A stretch of 64,000 nt of DNA from Mesorhizobium sp. B1-1-8 (GCF_006442795.2 NZ_CP083956.1:4689501-4753500), one strand, 5' to 3'. Positions 16,492 to 25,962 are shown, counted from the first letter of the stretch. Made by a program: numbers and translations. The notes: generated from the letters alone by a model not told the origin.

Positions 16492-16905
16492 TTATGCTAG
16501 ATCGGTCTGAAGAAAATCGCCACCCTTGTAGAGCAGCGGAACACCGAGAGTTTTAGCGCAAGCATAGGCAAAACAGTCGCCCAAGTTCAGATCGGCTTGA
16601 TGACCGACGGCCTTGCCATAGCGGGCGCTGGCATCGATGGCGTGCGAACCGATCTCGTCGCCGATTGGCACATTTTCTCCGCCAATTTCCAAAATCAGCT
16701 GATCTACCAGATCGCGAGCCTTAAGGAGGGCTGCAGCGTTCGGCTTGCGGGGACCCGCGCCGGCGCGCGCCAGAGCTTGTGTCGCTTCGAAACGTACCAT
16801 CGCGGAGACGTAGAAGTCGGCAGGTCCAGAGAGTTGTTTGGACAATTCTTCCCAGCCAGGTTCCTGGTTGAGAACGGCGACGATCACCGAAGCGTCAACA
16901 AACAT
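16492..16905 (-). CDS. vapC: VapC-type PIN-domain toxin ribonuclease
   Basis: The 137-aa PIN protein starts MFVDASVIVAVLNQEPGWEE, with the first catalytic Asp at residue 4. It has conserved acidic residues in RFEATQALARAG and in NLGDCFAYACAKTLGVPLLY followed by KGGDF. VapC toxins cut tRNA or rRNA. The start ATG shares its A with the stop of vapB (TGATG), so translation is coupled and the pair is co-transcribed. The overlap, not the longer frame, decides the start. Confidence 0.93.
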   Translation of the reverse strand: MFVDASVIVAVLNQEPGWEELSKQLSGPADFYVSAMVRFEATQALARAGAGPRKPNAAALLKARDLVDQLILEIGGENVPIGDEIGSHAIDASARYGKAVGHQADLNLGDCFAYACAKTLGVPLLYKGGDFLQTDLA

Positions 16906-17147
16906 CAATCTTCCCACATCTCATCGGTGAATCTCTTCATATCGAAATCGGGATTGGGCAGACCGATCTTCCTCGCCTCCGCTTGAAGCCTAACGATCCG
17001 ATCGCGCAGCGGCACCTTGGCACGATGGCGCTCCAGTTCGTGCATAAGGGCTGTCCGCACCGCCTCAGTCTTGCTCGGCGCGTTGGTCTCGCGCTGCAAT
17101 TTGGCGGCCAGCGCATCCACTTCATCGTCACGTATGTAGAGCGGCAT
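16905..17147 (-). CDS. vapB: VapB-type antitoxin
   Basis: The 80-aa protein starts MPLYIRDDEVDALAAKLQRE, then TNAPSKTEAVRTALMHELER. This is the ribbon-helix-helix DNA-binding region of VapB (PSK-type antitoxins), and the tail GLPNPDFDMKRFTDEMWED would wrap VapC. The ATG at 17147 has AGAGG upstream. A promoter and an inverted repeat lie immediately in front of it. The pair is complete and probably active. Confidence 0.9.
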   Translation of the reverse strand: MPLYIRDDEVDALAAKLQRETNAPSKTEAVRTALMHELERHRAKVPLRDRIVRLQAEARKIGLPNPDFDMKRFTDEMWED

Positions 17148-17149
17148 GT

Positions 17150-17200
17150 GAATATCCTCTTCTGGATATTCTAAATATCCCACATTGTATATTCTTTCAA
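17150..17200 (-). promoter_or_regulatory. vapBC promoter and operator palindrome
   Basis: On the minus strand TTGAAA (17200-17195), a 17-nt spacer and TATTTA (17177-17172) form a sigma70-type promoter. Directly after the -10, GAATATCC and GGATATTC (17150-17157 and 17164-17171, 6-nt gap) make a perfect 8-bp inverted repeat that extends to 2 nt before the vapB ATG. VapBC complexes autorepress through such sites. The -35 overlaps the 3' end of the DUF2339 gene. Confidence 0.7.
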
Positions 17201-19968
17201 GAAATCTCCCTGGTCTCCCGCGCCGCTCTTGTCAGCAGCCGCTGATAAAACAGGCCGATGCCGATCAGCACCGCGCCGAGGCCGATGAAGGACAGCGCGC
17301 GCAGCACGCCTTCCAGTTCCGACATGTCGAAGAGGAAGACCTTCAGCACCGCGACCGCGATCAGCACGGCGGAAGCGATGCGCAGCACCTGCGACTTCAA
17401 CCAGACGCCGGCGGTAAGCAGCGCGACACCGATGACCAGCCAGAGCGCCGAATAGGTGTAGGTCTCCAATTGGCCGAGCCCGCTCCACAGGCCGATGAAC
17501 TCGCCCTTGAACAGGCGTCTGACAGAAAGCGTCGCATAGGCGAAGGCCAGCAGCGAAGCCACCAGCACCAGCATCGCCGCATACCATTTCGGCCGCTTGT
17601 CGCGGACGTAGAGCGCCAGAGCGCCGGCGGCGACGGCCGGCAGGAGATAGGCGAGGAACAACAGGTTGAAGACGGGAATGGCGCCGGTCGATTCGTCGGT
17701 CGCCAGCGGGTTCAGCACCAGGAAATGCTGGATGGCGATCAGGCCAGCCGAGACGACGCCGATCGCAATCGAGCCGTAGCGCAGCACCGAGCTTGGTGAG
17801 CGCCTGTCGATGGCGACCAGGATGGCGCCGGCGCCGAGTGCGACCAGCGTGTAGATCGCCTGTTCGGCAAGGGTGACGGCGCCGGTGTCGATGACGCCGC
17901 CATGCATGGCATGGCGCACCAGCATGGCCACCGTGAGCAGCGCGAACAGTGCTGCGGCCGCTTCCATGGCGAGGCGCGGCCGGCCACCGGTGGTGCGCGC
18001 CAATTGCCAGGCGGCGAAGCCGAAGGCGAGCGCCGGCACGCCATAGCCCGGCAGCAGCCAGTTGAAGACCGGCGTCCTCGACAGCACTGCCGTACCGACG
18101 ATGGTCGGATCGAAGGCGACGCGGCCGAGCACGGCAATGGCCGCACCGACGGCGATCCAGCCCAGCACCGGATAGGAGCGCCAGCGCGTCGCCAGCGCCG
18201 GCACGATGGCGGCGGCACCGAGAAGCACCGTCGTCCAGCCGGAGCCGAAGGCCATATGCAGCATCAGGAAGCCGGCGAAGCCGGCGCCGGCGAGCGCGAA
18301 GGATACGGCCGGGCCGCCGGCAAGCGACGGCGCCTCGCCACGCGCGATCCACTCGCCGCCGGCGGCGAAGACCAGCACCAGCAGCAGAGCCGGTAGCGCA
18401 TAACGGAGATCGCGGTCGATATCGCCGAAGGTAAGCCATAGCGCTAGGAGCACGACCAGCGGCGCAATGACGCCCCATGCAGCCCAGCAGGCGGCGCGGA
18501 CCGGCGCCGAAGCGACAAAGCGGCGCGCCGCCCAGAAGCCGGCGGCGATGAAGACCAGGCTCAAGGCGATGCCGAGGCGGAAGGTCAGCGTATCGGAGGT
18601 CGCCAGCGGCTGGGCACCCAACCCGACGTCGAGAGCATCGGCGCCGATGGTAGCCGGCGGGACGATGCCTAGATAGATGAGCACCGTCGCCAGACCGGCG
18701 GCGAAGACCAGCGGCAAAGCGCGCGGCCGGTAGAGTGCTGCCGCAACAAGTGCCACGAGCAGCACCGCGCCATGCAAGGCGTCGCCGGCGCTGGCAAAGG
18801 CCGGATCGACGGACAGTCCCATCGCAGTCAGCGCAACGAAGAAGCCTGGCACGATCGACGGCCAGTCGAAGTCGGCGTCAGATGATTGCGCATCATCGCG
18901 GCCCGCAGTCAAGAAAGGGGCGAGCCTGACGAAGGCAAGCACGGCCAGCGTGGCCAGGCTGATGAACAGGATGGCGGCGAGGTTCGCGCCCGGCGCGTCG
19001 GTCATGTAGAGGATGGTCCAGATGCCGGTGCCGGCGAAGCCTGCGGCGACAAGCGCTTTCCAGGCGCGAATGCGCGCGACTGCCGCCGTGGCGGCAAGCA
19101 CGATCGCCAGATAGCCGAACAACGCCCAGGGATTGGGCGCCTGCGAGGCGACCAGCGCCGGCGTGGCCATGGCGCCGACGAGGCCGATGCCGGCAAGCGC
19201 CAGTCCGTGAACCAGCGAGACGGCGATGGTGGCGACGCCGATGGCGCCGAGCAGCGTAAAGGCAAGCGCCGGACCGACGAAGCCATAGATGCCATGGGCG
19301 GCGTAGACGGTGCCGAACAGGATGAAGGCGCCTGCCGCTGTCAGGATCGCCGGGATATAGGCGCCCGCCGCGCCCTGCACCGGCACCCTGAAGCCGGTGC
19401 GGCGGATGAATTCGGCGCCGGCGATCAGCACAAGTCCAAGGATGCCGGCCATGGTGAGGCGCACGCCGGGGCCGAAAATGCCGGCCTCGATCGTGTAGCG
19501 GATCAGAAACAGCCCGCCCAGCGCCAGGGCAATGCCGCCGACCCAGACCGCCCAGCGGGTGCCGAGCGCGGTTTCGACATCCGTCTGGCGCGCAGCCTTG
19601 GCGGTCGCCGGCGCTTCGGCCGGCGTGGCGGGTTCAGCCGGCTTGGAAGGCCCGGCATCAGCCCCCTCGCCTTTTCTCGCCGATATCGCCATCACCTCGG
19701 TCTTGGCGGGCTCGGGCTTAGCTGCGGCGGCTTCGGTTGCAATGTCGGTCGCCGGAGGCGTAGCGGCCTCAGTGGCAGACCCGGCCTCCCGCGGCGCATC
19801 CTCAGCCGCGACGGCGGCCGCCTTGGGCGCAGGCGGCTGAGCTCCGGAAAGCACCAGACTGCGCAGCGCGCCGAGCTCGCGCTCGATCAGCGCGATACGG
19901 CCCTGTTGACGTGAAACGATGACGAATAAAGCGATGACCGCGGCAATGGAAATCAGGCTGAAAAACAT
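17197..19968 (-). CDS. DUF2339 large multi-pass membrane protein
   Basis: The 923-aa protein has an N-terminal membrane helix (MFFSLISIAAVIALFVIVS) and a short coiled coil (QGRIALIERELGALRSLV). An Ala/Pro/Glu-rich linker of about 100 aa follows, then some 25 hydrophobic segments from WVGGIALALGGLFLIRYTIE onward. This is the DUF2339 layout. Function is unknown. The ATG at 19968 is used because the upstream extension lacks a helix. It stands alone. The ending LTRAARETREIS reaches into the vapBC promoter region. Confidence 0.85.
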   Translation of the reverse strand: MFFSLISIAAVIALFVIVSRQQGRIALIERELGALRSLVLSGAQPPAPKAAAVAAEDAPREAGSATEAATPPATDIATEAAAAKPEPAKTEVMAISARKGEGADAGPSKPAEPATPAEAPATAKAARQTDVETALGTRWAVWVGGIALALGGLFLIRYTIEAGIFGPGVRLTMAGILGLVLIAGAEFIRRTGFRVPVQGAAGAYIPAILTAAGAFILFGTVYAAHGIYGFVGPALAFTLLGAIGVATIAVSLVHGLALAGIGLVGAMATPALVASQAPNPWALFGYLAIVLAATAAVARIRAWKALVAAGFAGTGIWTILYMTDAPGANLAAILFISLATLAVLAFVRLAPFLTAGRDDAQSSDADFDWPSIVPGFFVALTAMGLSVDPAFASAGDALHGAVLLVALVAAALYRPRALPLVFAAGLATVLIYLGIVPPATIGADALDVGLGAQPLATSDTLTFRLGIALSLVFIAAGFWAARRFVASAPVRAACWAAWGVIAPLVVLLALWLTFGDIDRDLRYALPALLLVLVFAAGGEWIARGEAPSLAGGPAVSFALAGAGFAGFLMLHMAFGSGWTTVLLGAAAIVPALATRWRSYPVLGWIAVGAAIAVLGRVAFDPTIVGTAVLSRTPVFNWLLPGYGVPALAFGFAAWQLARTTGGRPRLAMEAAAALFALLTVAMLVRHAMHGGVIDTGAVTLAEQAIYTLVALGAGAILVAIDRRSPSSVLRYGSIAIGVVSAGLIAIQHFLVLNPLATDESTGAIPVFNLLFLAYLLPAVAAGALALYVRDKRPKWYAAMLVLVASLLAFAYATLSVRRLFKGEFIGLWSGLGQLETYTYSALWLVIGVALLTAGVWLKSQVLRIASAVLIAVAVLKVFLFDMSELEGVLRALSFIGLGAVLIGIGLFYQRLLTRAARETREIS

Positions 19969-20194
19969 GGCGGTTTCCCTCAAAACCGGACCAATCGTGG
20001 CCGACAAATGCGGCAATGCGACGGCTGCTGAAGTCGGCGCCAACAAGATCGAGCACGTTTCGGCATCGATTGCCAGCAACCTGCCGGCTTATCCAATGCC
20101 GACACGTCGAAGCAGCTGCGTGCCGGCGAATTACCGCCGCCTCGGACGAAATGCTCATGTTATTCTCGGACAGGAATTGCGACGAGGCCGATCG

Positions 20195-20659
20195 ATGCCG
20201 CAACGAAGCGCGGGCCTGCTGATCTACAGGCGCACCGCCGGTGTTTTCGAATTTCTGCTGGTCCATCCCGGCGGACCGTTCTGGGCACGGAAGGATGAAG
20301 GAGCGTGGTCGATCCCGAAAGGCCTCATCGATGATGGCGAGGACGAGATCGCGGCTGCCCGGCGTGAGGCGGAGGAAGAGCTCGGTGTCGCGATCGACGG
20401 CGATTTCCAGCCTGTCGGCAGCTATAGGCAGCCTGGCGGCAAGATCGTGATCGCCTGGAGCGTCGAAGCCGACATCGACGCAGGCGCCATCAAAAGCAAC
20501 ATGTTCACGATGGAGTGGCCGCCAAGGTCTGGCGCCATGAAAGAGTTTCCCGAAGTGGACAAAGCCGGCTGGTTTCCACTGCCCGAAGCCGGCCTCAAGA
20601 TCCTGAAAGGCCAGCGCGCCATCCTCGACGATTTCCTGGAGCGACGCGGCGCCGGTTAG
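20195..20659 (+). CDS. Nudix hydrolase (NTP pyrophosphohydrolase type)
   Basis: The 154-aa protein starts MPQRSAGLLIYRRTAGVFEF and has WSIPKGLIDDGEDEIAAARR followed by EAEEELGV, a complete Nudix box. The form PKG-x-REAEEE with a following aspartate-rich region resembles the NUDIX subclass called NTP pyrophosphohydrolases, including oxidation damage enzymes. The later segment PEVDKAGWFPLPEAGLKILK is also typical. The gene converges on recO with 9 nt between the stops. Confidence 0.88.
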   Translation: MPQRSAGLLIYRRTAGVFEFLLVHPGGPFWARKDEGAWSIPKGLIDDGEDEIAAARREAEEELGVAIDGDFQPVGSYRQPGGKIVIAWSVEADIDAGAIKSNMFTMEWPPRSGAMKEFPEVDKAGWFPLPEAGLKILKGQRAILDDFLERRGAG

Positions 20660-20668
20660 ACACTCGCC

Positions 20669-21421
20669 TTATTCGCCGGCGATTGCTTTCACCGCTATCT
20701 GATGGCGCCGCAGCGCGGCGAGGAAACCGGAACGGGCGTCGGGCGGCTCGAGGCCGCGCGGCTCGTAGACGTGGCGGGTGAAGAAGAAGCCGGTGAGCCG
20801 GAAAGCATCCTCGAGCGCTGCCGCATCGGCGCGCAGGCCGGAACCGCGTTGCAGGAAGGCAGGCAGCTTGAGCATCTTGTCATGCCAGGCAGCACCCGCC
20901 GCGCGCGAGACGGCGCGTCCCGATTTCGGCGAGACATAGGCGAGGTCCTGCCGCGAACCGGTCGCCGCGCACTGGCTGAGGTCGAGGCCGAAGCCGAGCT
21001 CGTCGAGGATGAGCAATTCGAAGCGCGCCACCAGCTCTCCCGCCGCATCGGCATCCTCGAGATGGGTGATCATCACGGCAAGCGCCTCATAGAGGCCGCC
21101 ATGGGCATCGCGCTCGGGCAGCAAGCGCAGATGCGCCGCCATGGTCTGCAGGCCGTAGACGGCGACCGCGCTGTCCATCAGCCGGGCGGCGTTCATCTCG
21201 ATCGCCTCGGCTTGGAAGATGCCGAGATGTTCGTCGAGCCGCGCCCGCCATAACAGGTCGACCCGATTGCCGGGCTGCAGCACCGGCTGCTGCTTGCGCG
21301 AGCGGCCGCCGCGCACCAGGCCGAGATGGCGGCCATGGGCGCGCGTCATCACCTCGAGGATGGCGCTGGTTTCGCCATGCCTGCGGGTGCCGAGAATGAT
21401 TCCCTCGTCGCGCCATTCCAT
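20669..21421 (-). CDS. recO: DNA repair protein RecO
   Basis: The 250-aa protein begins [20 protein letters not shown], followed by [20 protein letters not shown], the N-terminal OB fold of RecO. The C-terminal helical region includes [19 protein letters not shown]. RecO helps load RecA at gaps by replacing SSB, together with RecR. It lies at the end of the housekeeping cluster read from lepB, rnc and era. A phosphotransferase gene with a repeat element separates it from era. Confidence 0.93.
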   Translation of the reverse strand: MEWRDEGIILGTRRHGETSAILEVMTRAHGRHLGLVRGGRSRKQQPVLQPGNRVDLLWRARLDEHLGIFQAEAIEMNAARLMDSAVAVYGLQTMAAHLRLLPERDAHGGLYEALAVMITHLEDADAAGELVARFELLILDELGFGLDLSQCAATGSRQDLAYVSPKSGRAVSRAAGAAWHDKMLKLPAFLQRGSGLRADAAALEDAFRLTGFFFTRHVYEPRGLEPPDARSGFLAALRRHQIAVKAIAGE

Positions 21422-21507
21422 GGGGCTGAGCTTTTCACCGGTTGAGTGGCGAAATCAAGATTTCGGCACGCCGGGCTCGATCTGTGCTGACGTTCGCTGG
21501 TGCTGTT

Positions 21508-22401
21508 TCAGACCCAGCGGCGATGATCGGCCAGCACCTCGCCGATCACGTGGCGCTGCCTTTCGGCCTCGGCCTGGTTGGCGTCGTGTCCGGCGACGGT
21601 GATCAGCGCCTTCCACAATGTCCAGCCGCGGCCGCGCGCCCAGGTCGCGTCATCGACAGCGATATGGGTGCGGAAGGCCTCGCGGCCCTCGCCTTCGAAG
21701 AAAGTCCAGGCGATCGCCAGATCGCAGGAGGGATCGCCGACGCCGGAGGTGCCGAAATCGATCACCGCACTCAGGCGGCCGTTCTCGACCAGAAGATTGC
21801 CCCAGGCGACATCGCCATGAAACCAGACGGGCAGACCATGCCAGGTGGCGGCAAGGGCCGCCTCCCAGACGGCGATGGCGGCTTGCGTGTCGATCCGGCC
21901 TTCGAGTGCGGCAATAGCTTGCCGCGCCTCGCCGTCATAGACGCTCAGCGGACCGCCCCGGTGGAAATTATGCTGGCCGGGCGCAGGGCCGTCCGTCGGG
22001 TCGATGCCCCTCAATGCAACAAGGAAATCGGCGAGCGCGACGGCAAACGCACCAAGATCGGCAATGCGTGCATTCTTCGCCGTCTCGCCCGCGACCCAGC
22101 GATAGATCGACCAATGCCAAGGGTAGCCTTCGGCCGGTTCGCCCATGGCCAGCGGCGTCGGAATGGGCAGCGGCAGGAGGGTTGCCAATTTCGGCAGCCA
22201 GCGCTGCTCCTTCTCGACCTGCAGCGAATAGGAGGCCGCACTCGGCAGCCTGACCGTCATCTCGCCGCCGAGGTGGAAGGTGCGGTTGTCCCAGCCGCCG
22301 AAAGCGACCGGGCTGACCGGCAGATGCCGCCAGTGGGGGAACTGCGCGGCGATCAGCCGGCGCACCAGCTCGACATCGATTTCTAGTTTCGTCTCATGCA
22401 T
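21508..22401 (-). CDS. Aminoglycoside phosphotransferase-family kinase-like protein
   Basis: The 297-aa protein shows the APH core: FGGWDNRTFHLGGEMTVRLP, the catalytic loop VWFHGDVAWGNLLVENGR and VIDFGTSGVGDPSCDLA with the Mg-binding Asp. It is a small-molecule kinase scaffold; antibiotic resistance is not shown. It begins MHETKLEIDVELVRRLI. The first codons come directly from a copy of the palindromic element at 22396-22442, and the VOC gene at 26617 also begins MHETK. It separates era from recO, which are normally adjacent. Confidence 0.87.
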   Translation of the reverse strand: MHETKLEIDVELVRRLIAAQFPHWRHLPVSPVAFGGWDNRTFHLGGEMTVRLPSAASYSLQVEKEQRWLPKLATLLPLPIPTPLAMGEPAEGYPWHWSIYRWVAGETAKNARIADLGAFAVALADFLVALRGIDPTDGPAPGQHNFHRGGPLSVYDGEARQAIAALEGRIDTQAAIAVWEAALAATWHGLPVWFHGDVAWGNLLVENGRLSAVIDFGTSGVGDPSCDLAIAWTFFEGEGREAFRTHIAVDDATWARGRGWTLWKALITVAGHDANQAEAERQRHVIGEVLADHRRWV

Positions 22402-22501
22402 GTCGCTGTCCCAGATCGCGGGGCAGTTCTAAGCGACCTGCACTTCATATTTATGCATGTCGTTATCCCAAAACCGCTTCACACTTTTGGGCGACCTGCA
22501 T
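22396..22501 (-). repeat. Two tandem copies of the ~49-bp palindromic element between era and the APH gene
   Basis: Copy 1 at 22453-22501 begins at the era stop codon; copy 2 at 22396-22442 is more diverged and ends at the APH start. Read in gene direction, copy 1 runs ATGCAGGTCGCCCAAAA, a 15-nt middle, then TTTTGGG with AACGACATGCAT. The arms pair with each other. Copy 2 keeps GTGCAGGTCGC at one end and GCGACATGCATGA at the other. The same element occurs at 26612-26660 and 33827-33876. Confidence 0.85.
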
Positions 22502-23421
22502 CAATGAGGAAACTCCAGTCCCATCTCGCGGTAGCGCTCGGGATCGTCGCCCCAGTTCTCGCGCACCTTGACGAACAGGAAGAGATGCACCTTCTGTTCG
22601 AGGATGCCGGCGATTTCCATGCGCGCGGCCTGGCCGATGGCACGGATCGTCTCGCCCTTGTGGCCGAGCACGATCTTCTTCTGGCTGTCGCGCTCGACAT
22701 AGATGACCTGCTCGATGCGCACCGAGCCATCGGTCTTCTCTTCCCATTTCTCGGTCTCGACATGCGAGGAATAAGGAAGCTCCTGATGCAGCCTCAGATA
22801 AAGCTTTTCGCGCGTGATCTCGGCCGCGAGCTGACGCATCGGCAGGTCGGAGATCTGGTCTTCCGGATAATACCAGGGGCCGGCGGGCAGCGTCTCGGCC
22901 AGATAATCGAGCAGGTCCTTGCAGCCGGAGCCGGTCAGCGCCGAGACCATGAAGGTGCGCTTGAACGGCACTCTCTCGTTTGCTGCCGCGGACAGGGCCA
23001 GAAGCGTCTCCGGCTTGACCCTGTCGACCTTGTTGAGGACGAGAACCATCGGTTGGCCGACGTCTTTCAGCCGATCGAGGATGGCGTCGGCGTCGCCCCT
23101 GATGCCGCGCTCGGCATCGATCAGCAGCACGACGACATCGGCATCCTTGGCGCCGCCCCAGGCGGTGGTGACCATCGCGGTGTCCAGCCGCCGCTTCGGC
23201 TTGAAGATGCCCGGCGTGTCGACGAAGACGATCTGCGCGTTCTGGTGCGTTGCGATACCGCGCACGATCGCGCGAGTAGTTTGCACCTTGTGTGTAACGA
23301 TCGAAACCTTGGCGCCGACCAGTTGGTTGATCAGCGTCGACTTGCCGGCATTGGGGGCGCCGATCAGCGCGACGAAACCGGAGTGCGTGGCAGCGGCTTC
23401 AGGAACTTCGACTTTTGTCAT
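22501..23421 (-). CDS. era: GTPase Era
   Basis: The 306-aa GTPase binds 16S rRNA and matures the 30S subunit. It shows the G1 loop GAPNAGKSTLINQLVGAKVS, switch region TTRAIVRG, VDTPGIF (G3), LNKVD (G4), SALTGSG (G5) and the KH domain VLGHKGETIRAIGQAARMEI. The ATG at 23421 shares ATGA with the stop of rnc, so this start is preferred over the one at 23433. A palindromic element follows the stop without spacer. Confidence 0.96.
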   Translation of the reverse strand: MTKVEVPEAAATHSGFVALIGAPNAGKSTLINQLVGAKVSIVTHKVQTTRAIVRGIATHQNAQIVFVDTPGIFKPKRRLDTAMVTTAWGGAKDADVVVLLIDAERGIRGDADAILDRLKDVGQPMVLVLNKVDRVKPETLLALSAAANERVPFKRTFMVSALTGSGCKDLLDYLAETLPAGPWYYPEDQISDLPMRQLAAEITREKLYLRLHQELPYSSHVETEKWEEKTDGSVRIEQVIYVERDSQKKIVLGHKGETIRAIGQAARMEIAGILEQKVHLFLFVKVRENWGDDPERYREMGLEFPH

Positions 23422-24131
23422 GCCGCGCTCCATACACCTTCGCGCAGCAGAAGTACTGCCGCCGCCGCCTGCTCCGCCTCGCGCTTGGAGCGGCCGCTGC
23501 CGATGGCCGGCGCGAAGGCGCCGACCTTGACGCTGACGGTGAACAGCGGGTCGTGGTCAGGACCCTCGCGGGCGTCGATCCGGTAGGCGGGAACCGCACC
23601 CGCCGCCGCCTGATGCGCCCATTCCTGAAGTTCGGTCTTGGCGTCGCGGCGCGCGGCGCCGATCGCCTGCGAACGCGGCTCCCAATAGCGATGGATAAAC
23701 GCGCGGGCCGCCTCCATGCCGCCGTCGAGATAGACGACGGCGATCAGCGATTCCAGCGCATCGGCGCGCAGATTGGTGCGCTTGCGGCCTTCGAGGCTGC
23801 GCACGTCGGAGCCGGCGCGGATCAAATCCGGCAGGCCGATCTCCTCGGCGATCTCCGATAGCGCCTCGGCGTTGACCAGCGCGTTGAGGCGAAGCGAAAG
23901 CTCGCCTTCGTCGGCATCGGGAAAGGCGGCCAGCAGCATGTCGGCCACGACAAGGCCGAGAACCCGGTCGCCGAGGAATTCGAAGCGCTCGTAATCGACA
24001 CCGGCATGGCTGGAGCGCGCGCTGGCATGGGTCAGCGCCCGCTGCAGGCGCTGGCGGTCGGCGAAGGCATGGCCGGTGCGCTCCATGAGCGCCTCGGCGA
24101 GCGCATCGGCGGTCAACCGCTTGGTGGCCAT
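23418..24131 (-). CDS. rnc: Ribonuclease III
   Basis: Double-strand RNA endonuclease of 237 aa. It has the RNase III signature ERFEFLGDRVLGLVVADML (metal Glu and Asp), the second site DALESLIAVVYLDGG, and a C-terminal dsRNA-binding domain from DAKTELQEWAHQ to SKREAEQAAAAVLL. It processes rRNA and sense-antisense RNA pairs. The start ATG is 4 nt after the lepB stop, and the stop overlaps the start of era, so lepB-rnc-era form one translation chain. Confidence 0.96.
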   Translation of the reverse strand: MATKRLTADALAEALMERTGHAFADRQRLQRALTHASARSSHAGVDYERFEFLGDRVLGLVVADMLLAAFPDADEGELSLRLNALVNAEALSEIAEEIGLPDLIRAGSDVRSLEGRKRTNLRADALESLIAVVYLDGGMEAARAFIHRYWEPRSQAIGAARRDAKTELQEWAHQAAAGAVPAYRIDAREGPDHDPLFTVSVKVGAFAPAIGSGRSKREAEQAAAAVLLLREGVWSAA

Positions 24132-24135
24132 CACC

Positions 24136-24885
24136 CTAGCTGACGAAATGGAACAGCCGCCCGGCGCGGATCAGCGACGGCCACTTCCAGATTTCGAGCG
24201 GGCTGGCCTTGCCGCCGATCGAGAAGAAAATGATATTGGCGCGCCCGACGAGGTTCTCGGCCGGGACGAAGCCGACGGTGAAGCGGCTGTCGGAGGAATT
24301 GTCGCGGTTGTCGCCCATCATAAAATAGTGGCCTGCCGGCACTGTCCATTCGCGCGTGTTGTCGCCGATCGAATTGGGCGAGATGTCCAGCGTGTCGTAG
24401 CTGACGCCATTCGGCAGCGTTTCCCTGTAGACGTCGATCGGATGATCCTCTTCCGTGATGTCGGGATTGTCGATTTGGCCGGTTTTTACCCGCGGCACGC
24501 CGACGTCGTTGATGAAGAGCTGCCCGTTCTTCACCTGGATCTTGTCGCCTGGCAGGCCGACGACGCGCTTGATGTAGTCGATGGACGGATCCGGCGGGAA
24601 TTTGAACACCACCACGTCGCCGCGCTTCGGCTCCGAACCCCAGATGCGGCCCGAGAAGATGTCCGGGCCGAACGGCAGCGAGTAGTGCGAATAGCCATAG
24701 GCCCATTTGGTGACGAAGAGATAGTCGCCCTCAAGCAGCGTCGGCCGCATCGAGCCGGACGGAATGGAGAAGGGCTGGAAGAGCAGCGTGCGGATGACCA
24801 GCGCGAGCAGCAGGGCCTGGATGATAACGGAGAAGGTCTCGCCAAGCCCGCCGGATTTCTTCACTGATTTTTCAGCCACGCTCAT
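24136..24885 (-). CDS. lepB: Signal peptidase I
   Basis: Membrane serine-lysine protease of 249 aa that removes signal peptides from exported proteins. An N-terminal membrane anchor (FSVIIQALLLALVIRTLLF) leads to the catalytic Ser in QPFSIPSGSMRPTLLEGDY. The general-base Lys is in DYIKRVVGLPGD, and box E is GHYFMMGDNRDNSSDSR. It is followed by rnc after 4 nt and preceded by acpS after 79 nt. Confidence 0.96.
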   Translation of the reverse strand: MSVAEKSVKKSGGLGETFSVIIQALLLALVIRTLLFQPFSIPSGSMRPTLLEGDYLFVTKWAYGYSHYSLPFGPDIFSGRIWGSEPKRGDVVVFKFPPDPSIDYIKRVVGLPGDKIQVKNGQLFINDVGVPRVKTGQIDNPDITEEDHPIDVYRETLPNGVSYDTLDISPNSIGDNTREWTVPAGHYFMMGDNRDNSSDSRFTVGFVPAENLVGRANIIFFSIGGKASPLEIWKWPSLIRAGRLFHFVS

Positions 24886-24964
24886 GTCGTCCTCGATTGT
24901 GCGATGTTGGTATAGAGTCTCGGCGCGCGCTGGGCAACGTCATGCCACTGGTGGTCAGATGGAA

Positions 24965-25378
24965 TCAATGTGGCGCTTGTTCGGCGGGCACCGCCTCGAT
25001 GATCACAAAGGCTTGAGCAAGCGGAAAATCATCGGTGATGGTGAGGTGGATCAGCGCGCGGTGGCCTTCGGGAAGGATCCTGTCAAGCCTGGCGGCGGCT
25101 CCCCCGGTCAGCGCCATGGTCGGCGCGCCACTGGGCAGGTTGACCACGCCCATGTCGCGCCAGAACACGCCCTCGGCCATACCGGTGCCCAATGCCTTGG
25201 CGCAGGCTTCCTTGGCGGCGAAGCGCTTGGCATAGGAGGCCGCGCGGGCGGCACGGTGCTCCGACTTGGCCTGCTCGATTTCGGTGTAGATGCGCTGGAT
25301 GAAACGACGGCCGTGCCGTTCCAGCGACTTCTCGATGCGTCTGATGTCGATCAGGTCGCTGCCGATCCCGATGATCAT
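24965..25378 (-). CDS. acpS: Holo-[acyl-carrier-protein] synthase
   Basis: The 137-aa enzyme moves phosphopantetheine from CoA to acyl carrier protein. It begins [20 protein letters not shown] with the Mg-binding Asp at residue 8. The second metal/catalytic motif [15 protein letters not shown] follows, and the C-terminal strand is [20 protein letters not shown]. The ATG at 25378 overlaps the stop of the DUF2062 gene by 4 nt (ATGA), which decides the start. Confidence 0.95.
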   Translation of the reverse strand: MIIGIGSDLIDIRRIEKSLERHGRRFIQRIYTEIEQAKSEHRAARAASYAKRFAAKEACAKALGTGMAEGVFWRDMGVVNLPSGAPTMALTGGAAARLDRILPEGHRALIHLTITDDFPLAQAFVIIEAVPAEQAPH

Positions 25379-25962
25379 TCCGCCGGAACTTCCCGGCCGC
25401 CGCCGTGCCTGGCCTTCTCGGCCCGCTCGGCCATGCGCTTCTTCCGCTGCTCGCGAAAGACGGTCATGCCCCAGCGCGTGATGCCGTAGAACACGAGTCC
25501 GAAGACCAGGCCGAGCGGCACCGCGCCGATCAGCATCGGCTCCAGCACCGGGTGCCACAATTTGGCGAAGGAAAGCTTGTGCATCATTTCGCCCAGATGC
25601 GCGGGCGGCCCGTTCCTGGGCAAATGCTCGTGCAGGATGAGCTTGCCGGTCTCCCACGACGCGCCCCACAGCAGCGGGAAAGTCAGCGGATTGCCGAAGA
25701 ACACCGCGCCGAGCGCTGCCGCCACCAGATTGCCGGCGATGATCCAGCAAAGCACGGCCGCAATGACGAAGTGGAAGCCGAGCGGGAAAAACGAAGCAAA
25801 GACGCCGGCCGCGACACCGGCCGCCACGGCATGCGGCGTGGCCTTCAGCCTGAGGATGCGCTTGGAGAAATATTGAACGGAGCGCGAGAACGAGCGGCGC
25901 GGCCAAAGGTAAGTACGCACCCGTTCCAGGAAGCCATCAGGCTCGCGGCGTCGAAAAAGCAC
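25375..25962 (-). CDS. DUF2062 membrane protein
   Basis: The 195-aa protein has a basic N-terminus ([20 protein letters not shown]) and the DUF2062 core: [20 protein letters not shown], followed by FFPLGFHF and the [19 protein letters not shown] turn. It has three to four membrane helices. Function is unknown. Its overlap with acpS and its position in the conserved lepB-rnc-era cluster suggest an envelope role. The start lies 253 nt below the end of the VOC gene, with no other gene seen between. Confidence 0.88.
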   Translation of the reverse strand: MLFRRREPDGFLERVRTYLWPRRSFSRSVQYFSKRILRLKATPHAVAAGVAAGVFASFFPLGFHFVIAAVLCWIIAGNLVAAALGAVFFGNPLTFPLLWGASWETGKLILHEHLPRNGPPAHLGEMMHKLSFAKLWHPVLEPMLIGAVPLGLVFGLVFYGITRWGMTVFREQRKKRMAERAEKARHGGGREVPAE

